A DNA stretch of 64,000 nucleotides from NCBI GenBank assembly GCA_019359415.1, contig JAHHHH010000027.1, positions 1-64,000 of the forward strand. The letters are read 5' to 3'. Both the position numbers and the translations under genes were made by a program. The notes below the pieces were generated by a model, which saw only the letters and a list, made by a program, of their open reading frames with translations, was not told where the DNA came from and did no database searches. This document shows positions 8,812 through 18,539 of this stretch, piece after piece; within the stretch, counting starts at the first letter, position 1, and each line of letters opens with the position of its first letter. Origin of the DNA: Iphinoe sp. HA4291-MV1 (lineage in GTDB: Bacteria > Cyanobacteriota > Cyanobacteriia > Cyanobacteriales > Nostocaceae).

Positions 8812-9416
8812 TATTGTGGTTCAGACTGTAGGAGCGAGCGGTACTGCCAAAAAAACCATACTGCAAAGATTGGCGCACCGATAGTGGCTGTTATGAGCAA
8901 CGGTACTAGTTCATCCAGTAGGATCACAACCGGAAAGAAATACAGCACATCTTCGATATCAAAACCAGCGAAATTGGGTTGACGGGTTGCATCTGTACCG
9001 AGTTGCTGTTCCATTTGGGTTCGCAAGTGAAAAATACAAGCAATAGACACGCCAGACACTGTACCCATGAGTAATGCCCATTTTCCAAGTTCGCTGTTCA
9101 TCAGACCATACCCAATACCCACAAACAACAGAATGTGGACGATCGCGTCACTCGCAAGATCGTACTGGTGTCCCCATTTACTGTTCTTTCCGCTGATCCG
9201 AGCCAGTTCACCATCCGTGTGATCCAAAAAGTTTGATAATACAAACAGCCAAGCCCCAATATTAGCCCAGCCAGATTTGCCAACCGCTAACGCTGCTGTT
9301 GCCAAAAGTCCAGTCACCAGCCTGACTGTGGTGAGATGGTTGGGATGTATCCAACTGTCTTTCAAAGGTCTAACTAACCAGTAAGCAAGTTGGGCATCCC
9401 AAGATTTTTTGGTCAT
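8811..9416 (-). CDS. Second CDP-alcohol phosphatidyltransferase
   Basis: The ~201-residue membrane enzyme has the full CDP-OH_P motif (DHTDGELAR, then GHQYDLASD). It shares blocks with the paralog at 7350-7964, for example HPNHLTT/TPNHLTT and the FAGFDIEDVLYFF/IGGFDADDVFYLF region. The frame opens at a TTG (9428), but ATG 9416 fits the family start and lies eight bases past the radical SAM stop. Two such enzymes in one operon suggest either two lipid products or a heteromeric pair. Confidence 0.88.
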   Translation of the reverse strand: MTKKSWDAQLAYWLVRPLKDSWIHPNHLTTVRLVTGLLATAALAVGKSGWANIGAWLFVLSNFLDHTDGELARISGKNSKWGHQYDLASDAIVHILLFVGIGYGLMNSELGKWALLMGTVSGVSIACIFHLRTQMEQQLGTDATRQPNFAGFDIEDVLYFFPVVILLDELVPLLITATIGAPIFAVWFFWQYRSLLQSEPQ

Positions 9417-9424
9417 AGGTATAG

Positions 9425-11068
9425 TCAACTGTGAACGGTATTGCGTATTCTTTGGGAATAGAAAGAAGCTGATTCTTCATTTTTAGCGCATTCTTGTGTG
9501 AACTGAATCAGATGATGTCCGACTAGTCCCACGTGAATTAATTGCTCGATTTTACTAGCTTTCAATGCTGGTAGTGCCATTTTCCAGAAAGTCTTGCGAT
9601 AGTTGCCCAATATACCTATCCGCAGTAAGATATTGAGCAGAATTGTTAAACCTTTTTTAATATTTGCCCAAGAAGTCCGAGCAGGACTATTAGGAACCTT
9701 GATTCGGTTAGAGTAGGTATGCTCCATATTGTAGGCATATCGCTGATATAAGATTTCTGGTGCATATGCTGTTGTAATACAGCGACGCCACATCTCAAGA
9801 ACCTGTTCGTAAGGCATTAAAAACTCGATATTCGACTCGCGATGTTCATCAAACAGGAGTCGCCCTTCTTTTTCTAACCTGCGCCACAATGGAGTTTTCG
9901 GTAATGCATGAAGCAAGTTAATTGTCAACATAGGAATCTGAGAAAGACGAATAAATTCCAGAATTCTATCTGCGGTTTCCGGTGTATCTGTGTCAAACCC
10001 AATGATAATTCCTGAGACAACTTCCATGCCGTAGCTATTTAAAACTTTTACTGCTTCGAGAATTGGCATACTGAGGTTGTGAGTTTTGGAAATAGCGTTG
10101 AGAGCTACAGGTTCCGGTGTTTCTATACCGCAGAAAACTGTACAGAAATATGCCTCACGCATCATTTCCAAAAGTTTAGGACTTTGCGCCAAATTCAATG
10201 TGGCTTCACAGGCAAATTGAATAGGATAGCCATTGTGCTTTTGCCAGTCAATGAGGTGAGGAAGCAACTGCATGACAGCACGACGATTACCCACAAAGTT
10301 ATCATCGACAAAATACACTGCCCCTGGATTCCCATATTCCAACATTGCATCCAGTTCAGCGAGAACTTGTTGTGGAGTTTTAAGACGGGGGTTATTGCCA
10401 TAAAGCTCAGGTATATCACAAAATTCACAGTGATAAGGGCAACCACTGGAGAATTGAATATTGGCAAGGAAATATTGATTGAAATTGAGCAGGTGATAAG
10501 CTGGAATCGGAAACTCGTTGAGGGGCAATCGTTCTTTAGTTTCAAAGCGAATTTGCTGTTGGGGGCGATCGCTGTGTCGATCCAAATACTCAATCATGTG
10601 GTCAGTTGCATCCCCCAATTCACCCAAATGTAAAATATCAAACTCAGGGTAATATTCAGGACAACCAGACACTGAAGGACCACCCACAACTGTGATTTTG
10701 CCTTCTCGATGAGCAAGTTCATTAATAAGATTAATTTGCGATCGCTGGATGTGCATCCCACTTACAATCACCACATCTGCCCATTGGTAATCAGCCCTTG
10801 TTGCTGGGCTGACATTTTCATCTAGGAACCGGATTTCCCACTCTTGAGGTAAGTAGGAAGCCACAACTAAAATGCCCTGTGGTGGCATGAAAGCCCGGAC
10901 ACGACCTCTTAGGGGGTAGGCGTGGTGAAAAGTTCCAAATGATCGACTGTACTTGGGAAAGATGCAGAGAATGCGTCGATGATGGCGCGGAATGTAGCGA
11001 GTGTGCTGAGTCGTCTTTTCAAAAACCGGCTTCTCTAAAGACATCACGTAACCATTCATTGCATTCAC
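9425..11068 (-). CDS. HpnP-like B12-binding radical SAM protein (DUF4070)
   Basis: The 547-residue product has an N-terminal cobalamin-binding-like fold (ILCIFPKYSRSFGTFHHAYP, FMPPQGILVVASYLP, VVGGPSVSGCPEYYP), a radical SAM domain with CPYHCEFCDIP (C-x3-C-x2-C near residues 210-217) and a DUF4070-type C terminus. From memory this layout and wording match the hopanoid C-2 methylase HpnP closely; related proteins methylate other substrates. GGAG four bases before the ATG at 11068 supports the start. As first gene of the phosphonate run, eight bases from the next ATG, it may act on a lipid that carries the phosphonate head group. The alternative is an hpnP that merely sits next to the cluster. 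Confidence 0.82.
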   Translation of the reverse strand: MNAMNGYVMSLEKPVFEKTTQHTRYIPRHHRRILCIFPKYSRSFGTFHHAYPLRGRVRAFMPPQGILVVASYLPQEWEIRFLDENVSPATRADYQWADVVIVSGMHIQRSQINLINELAHREGKITVVGGPSVSGCPEYYPEFDILHLGELGDATDHMIEYLDRHSDRPQQQIRFETKERLPLNEFPIPAYHLLNFNQYFLANIQFSSGCPYHCEFCDIPELYGNNPRLKTPQQVLAELDAMLEYGNPGAVYFVDDNFVGNRRAVMQLLPHLIDWQKHNGYPIQFACEATLNLAQSPKLLEMMREAYFCTVFCGIETPEPVALNAISKTHNLSMPILEAVKVLNSYGMEVVSGIIIGFDTDTPETADRILEFIRLSQIPMLTINLLHALPKTPLWRRLEKEGRLLFDEHRESNIEFLMPYEQVLEMWRRCITTAYAPEILYQRYAYNMEHTYSNRIKVPNSPARTSWANIKKGLTILLNILLRIGILGNYRKTFWKMALPALKASKIEQLIHVGLVGHHLIQFTQECAKNEESASFYSQRIRNTVHS

Positions 11069-11292
11069 TCCACAAATCCGAACAGCTAATTCGATAATAC
11101 CTTTGCAAAATTATTTGTAATTTCCACTAGCTTACCGCCTTTTGTCAGTTTCAGTCGTCGCCCACGCCATTCAATTGTGCTGCCAAATAAGTGGCATCAT
11201 AGCATGGCGCACATCCCCATCTGTGCCAGATCATTAAGATGAAAGACATTTTCAGAATTTGTATACTAGCTAAAATCTGCTAGGGCATCGAA

Positions 11293-12069
11293 ATGAAAAA
11301 AAAACGAGTAAAACTTAATCTAGTTTTGTTGGCATTAGTAAGCTTGTACTTCATAGTTGGCTTACCTAAACCCGCCTATGCAATGCACATTATGGAAGGT
11401 TTTTTACCAGTGCAGTGGGCGATTTTTTGGTGGGTAGTAGCTTTACCATTTTTTATCTTGGGACTGCGATCGCTCACTCGCATCACCCAAGCTAATCCGG
11501 AACTGAAACTACTGCTGGGCTTGGCTGGTGCTTTTACTTTTGTGCTGTCAGCTTTGAAAATGCCTTCAGTCACAGGTAGCTGTTCTCACCCTACGGGAAC
11601 AGGGTTAGGCGCGGTGCTGTTTGGTCCTCTCACTATGTCAGTTTTGGGTAGCTTGGTGCTGTTATTTCAAGCTTTGTTACTCGCACATGGTGGTTTGACA
11701 ACACTGGGGGCGAATGCGTTTTCGATGGCTATAGCTGGACCATTCATGGCTTACTGGGTGTATAACCTTACGATGCGCCTCAGTGGTAAGCAAAGAATCG
11801 CCATCTTTTTAGCAGCAGCCTTAGCAGATTTACTTACCTATGTCATTACTTCTATCCAACTTGCCTTAGCTTTTCCCGCCCCCGTTGGTGGCTTTATGGC
11901 TTCATTCATCAAGTTCGCTGGAATTTTTGCCATTACTCAAGTTCCTTTGGCAATTAGTGAAGGGTTTCTGACTGTACTCGTGTGGAATTGGCTACAATCC
12001 TATAATCCTCAAGAAATGGAACTGTTGCAATTAATCAAGCGGGAGCGTCAAAGCAATGAGTCAATCTAA
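11293..12069 (+). CDS. cbiM: Cobalt ECF transporter substrate-binding subunit CbiM
   Basis: The S component of the cobalt energy-coupling-factor importer, about 258 residues with six to seven membrane segments. A signal peptide ends in PAYA and is followed by [12 protein letters not shown], so cleavage would expose the Met-His N terminus that chelates Co(II). MHIMEGFLP is typical of CbiM, whereas NikM proteins usually have MHIPDGFL. The [18 protein letters not shown] block is also conserved. It is followed by cbiN, cbiQ and cbiO with overlaps, as in a classic operon. No clear B12 riboswitch could be identified in the 224 bases upstream. Confidence 0.95.
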   Translation: MKKKRVKLNLVLLALVSLYFIVGLPKPAYAMHIMEGFLPVQWAIFWWVVALPFFILGLRSLTRITQANPELKLLLGLAGAFTFVLSALKMPSVTGSCSHPTGTGLGAVLFGPLTMSVLGSLVLLFQALLLAHGGLTTLGANAFSMAIAGPFMAYWVYNLTMRLSGKQRIAIFLAAALADLLTYVITSIQLALAFPAPVGGFMASFIKFAGIFAITQVPLAISEGFLTVLVWNWLQSYNPQEMELLQLIKRERQSNESI

Positions 12070-12358
12070 CAAAGGATTGAGTAACTGGCTGTTGGTGGTA
12101 GCAGTGTTAGCTTTAGCAGTCACGCCGCTAATATTTGTGCGCGGTGCAGAATTTAGTGGTTCGGATGACCAAGCCGAAAAAGCAATTAGTGAAGTAAAAC
12201 CCGGATATAAACCCTGGTTTAAACCCCTGTTTGAACCGCCCAGTAGTGAAATAGAAAGTTTATTATTTGCCTTGCAAGCAGCTTTGGGTGCTGGAGTCAT
12301 TGGTTATGCAATCGGCTTATATAGAGGACGTTCCCAACAGCAAAGGGATAATGAATGA
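12056..12358 (+). CDS. cbiN: Cobalt transporter accessory protein CbiN
   Basis: A small protein of 100 residues with two membrane spans (residues ~11-30 and ~72-88) around a periplasmic loop, [15 protein letters not shown], that is typical of CbiN. CbiN helps load cobalt into CbiM. Its start overlaps the end of cbiM by 14 bases and its stop overlaps the cbiQ start (ATGA), so the genes are cotranslated. Confidence 0.95.
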   Translation: MSQSNKGLSNWLLVVAVLALAVTPLIFVRGAEFSGSDDQAEKAISEVKPGYKPWFKPLFEPPSSEIESLLFALQAALGAGVIGYAIGLYRGRSQQQRDNE

Positions 12359-13167
12359 GTTTGCAATTAGACACTTTAGCCTACACGAACCAACTCAGAG
12401 AAATACCACCAGAACAGAAACTAATTTTTGCGATCGCCACTCTTGTTATCTCCCTTTCTACCCATCCATTAGTACAAGTTTTGATGGCGTTGTGGATGAG
12501 TGTTTGGACAGTTATTTATGCCAGAATTCCTGCTGGTATTTATTTGAGATTGTTAATAGTCGCCAGCTTTTTTTGGTTGACAAGCCTACCGGCACTGATA
12601 CTCAATAGTGTCTCTGTTGCTGACTTGCCAAATGTGCTACCCGACTCATGGTCAGGACTAACTCTCGGACACTACTATGTTTACATTAGTCGCAGTGGAT
12701 ATCAGCAGGCGTTAGCAATTTTAACAAGAGCATTAGCTTCTGTTTGTTGCCTATACTTCCTAATGTTAACTGTCCCCTTTACTGAAGTCTTACAAACTCT
12801 GCGCCAACTCGGATTTCCCGTACTATTGACTGAACTGTTACTGCTAATGTATCGGTTTATTTTTATCCTCTTGAAAACAGCGACCGAGTTATGGACTGCT
12901 CAACAATCTCGTGATGGCTACCGTAATTGGCGCACTGCCATGAAAAGTTTAGCACTACTAATCGGACAACTATTAAAGCGAACCTTACAACAATATAGTC
13001 AGTTCTCTGTTGGACTGGAAGCACGGGGCTTTAGAGGTGAATTTCGAGTTTGGCATCCTCGTCGCTATCGTCCACGAGCGCGATATCTCATAGAAGCAAT
13101 TTTTGGCTGTGTAGTATTAATAGCAATAGAATTGTGGCGGAATGCAGGAATTTTTACTCGAATTTGA
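12355..13167 (+). CDS. cbiQ: Cobalt ECF transporter transmembrane subunit CbiQ
   Basis: The T component of 270 residues, with four to five membrane helices and the C-terminal cytoplasmic signature SVGLEARGF that couples to the ATPase through the A-R-G motif. It links CbiM/CbiN to CbiO. The gene overlaps cbiN at ATGA and overlaps the cbiO start by 26 bases. Confidence 0.95.
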   Translation: MSLQLDTLAYTNQLREIPPEQKLIFAIATLVISLSTHPLVQVLMALWMSVWTVIYARIPAGIYLRLLIVASFFWLTSLPALILNSVSVADLPNVLPDSWSGLTLGHYYVYISRSGYQQALAILTRALASVCCLYFLMLTVPFTEVLQTLRQLGFPVLLTELLLLMYRFIFILLKTATELWTAQQSRDGYRNWRTAMKSLALLIGQLLKRTLQQYSQFSVGLEARGFRGEFRVWHPRRYRPRARYLIEAIFGCVVLIAIELWRNAGIFTRI

Positions 13168-13975
13168 GCAGGTCTATTACACCTATCCCGGCTCACAGCA
13201 ATCGGCTCTCAATGGTCTAACACTAAGGATTCCAAATGGCAAAAGGTCTGCGCTAATTGGTCAGAATGGTTGTGGTAAAACGACGCTATTCTTGTTAGCC
13301 AATGGTCTATATAAACCTGATTCTGGAATTGTATATTGGCGTGGTGAACCGTTACGTTATAACCGCGATTACCTCAGTAACTTACGACAAAAAGTCGGGT
13401 TAATATTTCAAGATCCAGAGCAACAACTGGTTGCTTCTACTGTAGAAGAAGATATTTCCTATGGCTTATGTAATTTGGGTTTACCTACAGCAGAAATTCA
13501 GGTGCGAGTCGAGCAAGCATTAGTAGAATTTGGGCTGACAGCCTTGGCACAAAGACCTGTGCATCATCTCAGTTTAGGTCAAAAAAAGCGAGTTTCTATA
13601 GCAGATGTGATGGTACTCCAACCGGAACTGTTGATGTTGGATGAGCCAACTGCATACTTAGACGTCAAGCATACTCGTAACTTGATGGCAACTCTTAAAA
13701 AAATTCACAGAGATGGAACTACTTTGTTGATGGCAACTCACGATTTGGATCTAGTTTATCGCTGGGCAGACTGGATTTTTGTTATAAATCAAGGACAACT
13801 GTTACTAGAAGGCAAACCTCAGGATGTGTTTATGCAACGTGAGCTTTTGGAAGAGTTAGAGTTGGGAGTGCCATTGACATATGAGATTTTATTTGATGGA
13901 CTATCTCCTGAAGAGAGAGAGGTTATACAGCGGGTACGGCAGAGGATATTAGAGCTATTCCGTAATTTTTCGTGA
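13142..13975 (+). CDS. cbiO: Cobalt ECF transporter ATPase CbiO
   Basis: An ABC ATPase of 277 residues with Walker A GQNGCGKTT, Q-loop IFQDPEQQLVASTVEEDI (typical of ECF ATPases), signature LSLGQKKR, Walker B LLMLDEPTAYLD and switch ATHDLDL. It powers cobalt uptake and presumably serves B12 synthesis. The adjacent B12-dependent radical SAM gene is divergently transcribed. It is the last gene of the operon. Confidence 0.95.
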   Translation: MQEFLLEFEQVYYTYPGSQQSALNGLTLRIPNGKRSALIGQNGCGKTTLFLLANGLYKPDSGIVYWRGEPLRYNRDYLSNLRQKVGLIFQDPEQQLVASTVEEDISYGLCNLGLPTAEIQVRVEQALVEFGLTALAQRPVHHLSLGQKKRVSIADVMVLQPELLMLDEPTAYLDVKHTRNLMATLKKIHRDGTTLLMATHDLDLVYRWADWIFVINQGQLLLEGKPQDVFMQRELLEELELGVPLTYEILFDGLSPEEREVIQRVRQRILELFRNFS

Positions 13976-14104
13976 TTCACAGTTAGAGGAAGCTCGAAAC
14001 CTTTTTATGCTATCCTAGATAGATAATTTTAGAAAGTTTAATATATTTGCCTGCGAGCGCTTTATCAGAATAAGTTTCTAAAACTTTGACCGGAGGATGT
14101 ATTT

Positions 14105-14473
14105 ATGCGTCGAATGTCAGTAGCTGCTCTCCTCATCCTAGGATTGAGTGTTGTGTTTACCACTGCAACAGAAGCTTCTGAGCATCAACCCTTAACTACC
14201 TTAGTAATGCGCGATCGCGTAATTACCATCAAGAATAGTCCACATGGATTATCATACACACTCAGCACTCAAAACGGTACTATCTTGGATGCTCAACTGA
14301 GCGATACTCAACTACAAGCGAAGTACCCTGAAGTGTACGACAATATTCGTCCAGCGATGGCGCAGAGCGCCCGCCAAAGGGCGATCGCAAATAGCGAAAA
14401 GACTGGTGGATCAATGATTTGGGGTGGGATTTGGAGTGGGACTCACGTTCCATATCATGTTTTACCGAAATAA
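14105..14473 (+). CDS. Exported small protein of unknown function
   Basis: A 122-residue product with a signal peptide (MRRMSVAALLILGLSVVF, cleavage likely after TEASE or nearby). AGGA lies eight bases before the ATG. The mature part is short and polar, with DRVITIKNSPHGLSYTL and a Gly/Trp-rich end. The segment PAMAQSARQRAIA is encoded by a GC-rich repeat containing GCGATGGCG and GGGCGATCGC, another example of repeat DNA in frame. I do not recognise a family. Confidence 0.65.
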   Translation: MRRMSVAALLILGLSVVFTTATEASEHQPLTTLVMRDRVITIKNSPHGLSYTLSTQNGTILDAQLSDTQLQAKYPEVYDNIRPAMAQSARQRAIANSEKTGGSMIWGGIWSGTHVPYHVLPK

Positions 14474-14515
14474 CTCCTAACACAAGTTGTTTGTGGATAA
14501 AAGCAGTCGTCAAAA

Positions 14516-14665
14516 CAATTCAAAATTCAAAATTCAAAGTTCAAAATTAAGAACCCCATAAATAAATCGCGCAAAGTAAATTCACTGTTTTCTTGTCTAA
14601 TACCATTTCACTCTAATGTTGATACAAATGGGAATTGCCCATTGCCCATTGCCCATTGCCCATTT
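14516..14665. repeat. Two short tandem repeat tracts (STRR)
   Basis: 14516-14549 repeats an AAAATTC-like heptamer. 14634-14662 repeats the heptamer ATTGCCC about four times. Heptameric STRRs of this kind are common between genes in filamentous cyanobacteria. The second tract is flanked by the inverted ATACCATTTCAC/GTGAAATGGTAT pair (around 14601 and 14680). Confidence 0.85.
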
Positions 14666-14705
14666 GTATCGGGCATTTCGTGAAATGGTATAACCGCATC
14701 AACTA

Positions 14706-15857
14706 CTACCGCTCATGCAAAACCTGTTGCAGCGCTTCTAAAAGTCGGTCAACACTTTCTTTGCGACTGTTAAAACCCATGAGTCCAACACGCCAAACTT
14801 GACCTGCGAGTTCGCCAAGACCACCTCCAACTTCGATATTATGTTCATTGAGCAACCTCCGTGCAACTGCCTTACCATCCACCCCTTGTGGAATGCGGAC
14901 AGTGGTAAGAGTGGGCAACCTGAACTGTTTGTCAACGTGCAAAGTGAGTCCAAAGTTCTCTAACCTCTCCCAAAGATACTCTGCGTTCTTTTGATGGCGT
15001 TGCCAAGAATTTTCTATTCCCTCTTGGGCAATCAAACGCAGTGCTTCTCGCAGAGCATAATATAAATTAATGGGAGCTGTATGATGATAGGTGCGTTCTT
15101 CGCCCCAATACTTGCTCAACAACGTCATATCTAAATACCAGTTAGCTACCTTAGTTTGACGCCGCTGCAATTTTTCAAGAGCACGAGGACCTATTGTCAA
15201 TGGCGAAGCACCAGGAGGACAACCCAATCCTTTCTGGCTACAGCTATATGATATATCAACTCCCCACTCATCTAAAAGCAAGGGAACTCCACCTAAACTC
15301 GTTACTGTATCTATCAACAGCAAAGAGCCGAATTCACGACATAACTCACTGACTCCTTCTAGTGGTTGACGTGCTCCTGTGGAGGTTTCTGCATGTACGA
15401 GAGCTAAAATAGCTGGACGATGAGTTTCTATAGCAGTTCGCAACTCATCCAGCGAGAAGACTTGTCCCCAAGGTTTTGTGATGGTTCGGACATCAGCACC
15501 ATATCGAGAAGCCATATCAACAAGGCGATTGCCAAAATATCCAGCAACACCAATCAAAACTATATCTCCTGGTTCTATTGTATTGGCGATCGCAGCTTCC
15601 ATTGCTGCTGATCCTGTACCGCTGATTGCAATAGTCCACTGGTTTTTTGTTTGCCACACGTAGCGCAGCAAAGACTGAATTTCATCCATCAGTGTCAGAA
15701 AAGTTGGGTCAAGATGCCCAACTGGTGGGGTATTCATCGCCTCCAGAACTGCGGGGTGGGCATTCGACGGTCCTGGTCCCAACAGAAGGCGGTATGGTAC
15801 TGTAAGGGGTGAAAGTTGTAACCGCTCATTATTGTCGATGGAGAGTATTTGCATCAT
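14706..15857 (-). CDS. Alanine--glyoxylate / serine--glyoxylate aminotransferase family protein
   Basis: A class V PLP aminotransferase of 383 residues. LLGPGPSNAHPAVLEAM, the cofactor loop ISGTGSAAMEAAIAN, LIDTVTSLGGVPL and the Schiff-base segment SCSQKGLGCPPG are all present. In cyanobacteria these enzymes turn photorespiratory glyoxylate into glycine. It belongs to the same superfamily as the PhnW at 1798 but lacks its markers and stands alone. The start is the double ATG at 15857/15854. Confidence 0.9.
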   Translation of the reverse strand: MMQILSIDNNERLQLSPLTVPYRLLLGPGPSNAHPAVLEAMNTPPVGHLDPTFLTLMDEIQSLLRYVWQTKNQWTIAISGTGSAAMEAAIANTIEPGDIVLIGVAGYFGNRLVDMASRYGADVRTITKPWGQVFSLDELRTAIETHRPAILALVHAETSTGARQPLEGVSELCREFGSLLLIDTVTSLGGVPLLLDEWGVDISYSCSQKGLGCPPGASPLTIGPRALEKLQRRQTKVANWYLDMTLLSKYWGEERTYHHTAPINLYYALREALRLIAQEGIENSWQRHQKNAEYLWERLENFGLTLHVDKQFRLPTLTTVRIPQGVDGKAVARRLLNEHNIEVGGGLGELAGQVWRVGLMGFNSRKESVDRLLEALQQVLHER

Positions 15858-16132
15858 TATGTTTTCAGGAATGATTGCGAGTTAAATTGTAATGGCAGCC
15901 ATGCCATAATCTGAAGTTTACTCCGCGATAACTTGCATTGTATAGAAAAAATACAAAAACTAACCTTTTTAGACTTTTTATATTTTTCACAAAACATATT
16001 TTTTGTCATCTTCTAACCTTTCAAGACTTTTTCAGACTGCAATAAATGAATAAAGTATCTAAATTTGATTCATGTCAAACATTATCTTAACGATAAATTG
16101 AATTGCCGATAGTCAATAGAAATAATACTATC

Positions 16133-16438
16133 ATGAATATTCACATTTTTATTCTCAGTTTGCTAACAGTTGGTGCTCTGAACATTATTTCTAAACCTGA
16201 TAATATCTCCGAATCATCGGTTAGTGATAGGGGACTGAAAAATACTCTTAGTAAAACCAATTTTCATTCTCATCGTCATCAAGGTAGTTCTATTGATGTT
16301 AGGGAGCTTACTGCAAAACAGGCTTACCTTAGTATACAAGAACCTATTCTTCAGAAGTCTTACATCAATAAAAGGACTGTTGATGACCTTGAGCCAAATG
16401 ACATTTCAGATGTTAGGATAATTTTCCGTTCAAGATGA
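16133..16438 (+). CDS. Small secreted protein, unknown
   Basis: The frame starts at ATG 16133 with a hydrophobic leader MNIHIFILSLLTVGALNII and continues polar to the stop at 16438; about 101 residues. No family was recognised. Its stop overlaps the ATG of the following TPR fragment (ATGA), which may be chance. Gene status is uncertain. Confidence 0.35.
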   Translation: MNIHIFILSLLTVGALNIISKPDNISESSVSDRGLKNTLSKTNFHSHRHQGSSIDVRELTAKQAYLSIQEPILQKSYINKRTVDDLEPNDISDVRIIFRSR

Positions 16439-16749
16439 AGAACGCGATCGCTCACCTCAAAACGGCTGTTACTCTGGAAGACAATCTGAAGTATGATGAG
16501 CCTGCAACTTGGTATTCTCCAGTTCGGCAATTATTAGGAGCCGTTTTACTTAAGGCTAATCGTGCTCCAGATGCTGAGATTGTGTACGTAGAGGACTTAA
16601 AACGCTATCCTGAAAATGGCTGGTCACTGTTTGGACTAGCACACAGTTTGCATCAACAAGGCAAAACTCGGCAAGCTCTGATAGTGCAAGAGCGCTTTGA
16701 GCAAGCCTGTAAGTATAGGGATGTAACGCTAACAGCCTCACGGTTTTGA
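16435..16749 (+). pseudogene. C-terminal fragment of a TPR protein
   Basis: 104 residues reading AIAHLKTAVTLEDNLKYDEP, DLKRYPENGWSLFGLAHSL and ending VTLTASRF. From memory this is the conserved end of a family of TPR proteins several hundred residues long. The upstream repeats of such a protein are absent, so this is probably a leftover after a deletion. It could still be expressed from the ATG at 16435. Confidence 0.6.
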
Positions 16750-16864
16750 TACCAATTTGCTGTTTCATCAACTCATCATTCCCATCCACAGTAGTTTTAC
16801 AGTTTGTTGCAGCATTACCAACTTACAAATCTCTGTTACAACTCCTTTTTAAGGTTCTTAAACT

Positions 16865-18184
16865 ATGAGCTTAGAGTGTCGTGGTACAGTTGCGCCAGGC
16901 TTTGAACCAGTTCGTCATATTTTTCAAACTCTGTTGACTCGTGGCTGGGATATTGGATCTGCGTTTTCAGTCTTCATGTATGGGAAACCAGTTGTTAATT
17001 TATTTGGCGGTGTTCGTGACAAAAGCATCCCTAATTCGCTGCCATATAATAGTGACACCATTCAGCTTGTGGCATCCAATACCAAATTTATCGAATCCTT
17101 GTGTATTGCGCTTCTTGTTGACCGAGGCTTACTATGTTACGACGACACAATCGTAGACCATTGGTCTGAGTTCGCCAACGATGATGCTCAAAAAGCTAAA
17201 GTGACTGTTCGTCAGCTTATGATGCATCGGGCAGGATTGCCAGTGTTTGAGCGCCCGCTCACCGATGCTGAATTATTCAACCTCGAGGTTCAGTCAAAAT
17301 TTCTTGAACGTCAAAAGCTGATTTCAGAACTCTTTCAACCTGAGCCTGTAGATGAAAATTGGCGTTCTCTAAACCCAGCACCACCTCAAGCGTATCATGC
17401 AGTATCTCGTGGTCTTTATGCTTCGCAACTCTTAAGACGTGTTGATCCAAAGCATCGCACTCTTGGGCAATTTTTTCAGGATGAATTTGCACGTCCACTT
17501 GGCTTGCAGTTTTGGATTGGTCTACCTGAAAGCGAAGAGCATCGAGTTGCTGCAATACATCCTGCTTCTGGAACGATAATTATGAAACTTCTTGAGAACC
17601 AAGCAAATACTGATCTTGAGCCTAATGATCCACGTTATCAGCTTTTCGATTACGAACTTCAATTCTTCAAACAGTTCCTAACACAACCTAATTCTATTCC
17701 ACATCGAGCACTCAATTGTCTGGCACCCGATAATGTTCCCCCAGATGAAATTGGAAACCATAGAAAAATTCGGGCGTGTGAACTCCCTTCTTCTAATGGT
17801 GTTGGTAATGCAGAATCCTTAGCAAAGCTTGCAGCATTGGCGGTAGGTTATGGGGTTTTAGAGAAACAAAAGGTCTTTTCAAAACCTGATACGCTTAAAC
17901 AGGCAACCCAGTGTGCTGATTTTTATGCCAGTGATGGCATGATGTTGACACAGGTTCAGTTTACACAAGGTGGTTTTGCACAACTGTTAGCCTGGGATGA
18001 TCTAAAAACTATAACCTTCGGTTGGGGCGGTGCTGGAGGACAAATGGTTCGGTTCGTACCTGAACTAGATTTGGGATGTGCTTATCTCACGAATACGGCT
18101 GGTATTCGCATGGCGATGAATGATCCCAGAGCTAATGAACTACTCAAGTCTACTATTGAATGTGCAAGGCAGTTACAAGGTTAA
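16865..18184 (+). CDS. Beta-lactamase-related serine hydrolase (class C / EstB type)
   Basis: The 439-residue product has the serine hydrolase motif S-x-x-K in VASNTKFIESL (near residue 70) and YHAVSRGLYASQLL, where Tyr takes the second catalytic position. RVDPKHRTLGQFFQDE and LGLQFWIGLP are typical of the family related to LACTB and EstB esterases. No signal peptide is seen, so it probably acts in the cytoplasm as an esterase or peptidase. It is a single gene with no linked pathway. Confidence 0.85.
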   Translation: MSLECRGTVAPGFEPVRHIFQTLLTRGWDIGSAFSVFMYGKPVVNLFGGVRDKSIPNSLPYNSDTIQLVASNTKFIESLCIALLVDRGLLCYDDTIVDHWSEFANDDAQKAKVTVRQLMMHRAGLPVFERPLTDAELFNLEVQSKFLERQKLISELFQPEPVDENWRSLNPAPPQAYHAVSRGLYASQLLRRVDPKHRTLGQFFQDEFARPLGLQFWIGLPESEEHRVAAIHPASGTIIMKLLENQANTDLEPNDPRYQLFDYELQFFKQFLTQPNSIPHRALNCLAPDNVPPDEIGNHRKIRACELPSSNGVGNAESLAKLAALAVGYGVLEKQKVFSKPDTLKQATQCADFYASDGMMLTQVQFTQGGFAQLLAWDDLKTITFGWGGAGGQMVRFVPELDLGCAYLTNTAGIRMAMNDPRANELLKSTIECARQLQG

Positions 18185-18539
18185 CATACAGCGCTTTTCC
18201 TGAGCATAAACTACAAACCACATAGTAGAGACACAGTATTGCTGTGCCCCTACAGAAAACCTATGTTCTACTCAATTGAAAACTGCTGTAGCTCACCCAG
18301 GTGGAGGATGTTGGCAGCTGATAGTTTTTTGTAATACATAAGCTAGTTCAAGCAGTACTTTAAATGACTTAGCGCTTATGTGGTAAATTTTATAACATTA
18401 TCCCAGTAAAAGTGAATATTATCATCAATGGCGGCTCAATCACTTCCTTCCTTAGCAGTGTCGCCTCAACAAGACCATTTACCACCAATACTCACCAAAA
18501 AGTTAAGTTTCACGACTATATTTAAAACAGATTCGAGAT
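18185..18539. other. Intergenic region
   Basis: The stretch holds a weak inverted repeat GTAGAGACACAG...CTGTGCCCCTAC (18222-18253), common in cyanobacterial intergenic DNA. No gene or terminator of note was seen. Confidence 0.5.

Noticed and set aside
10079-10633. Plus-strand 184-residue frame
   Set aside because: Antisense to the radical SAM gene, with no recognisable protein features.
11069-11292. Cobalamin riboswitch upstream of cbiM
   Set aside because: The expected B12-box sequence was not found; only a short TGCCA/TGGCA stem is present.
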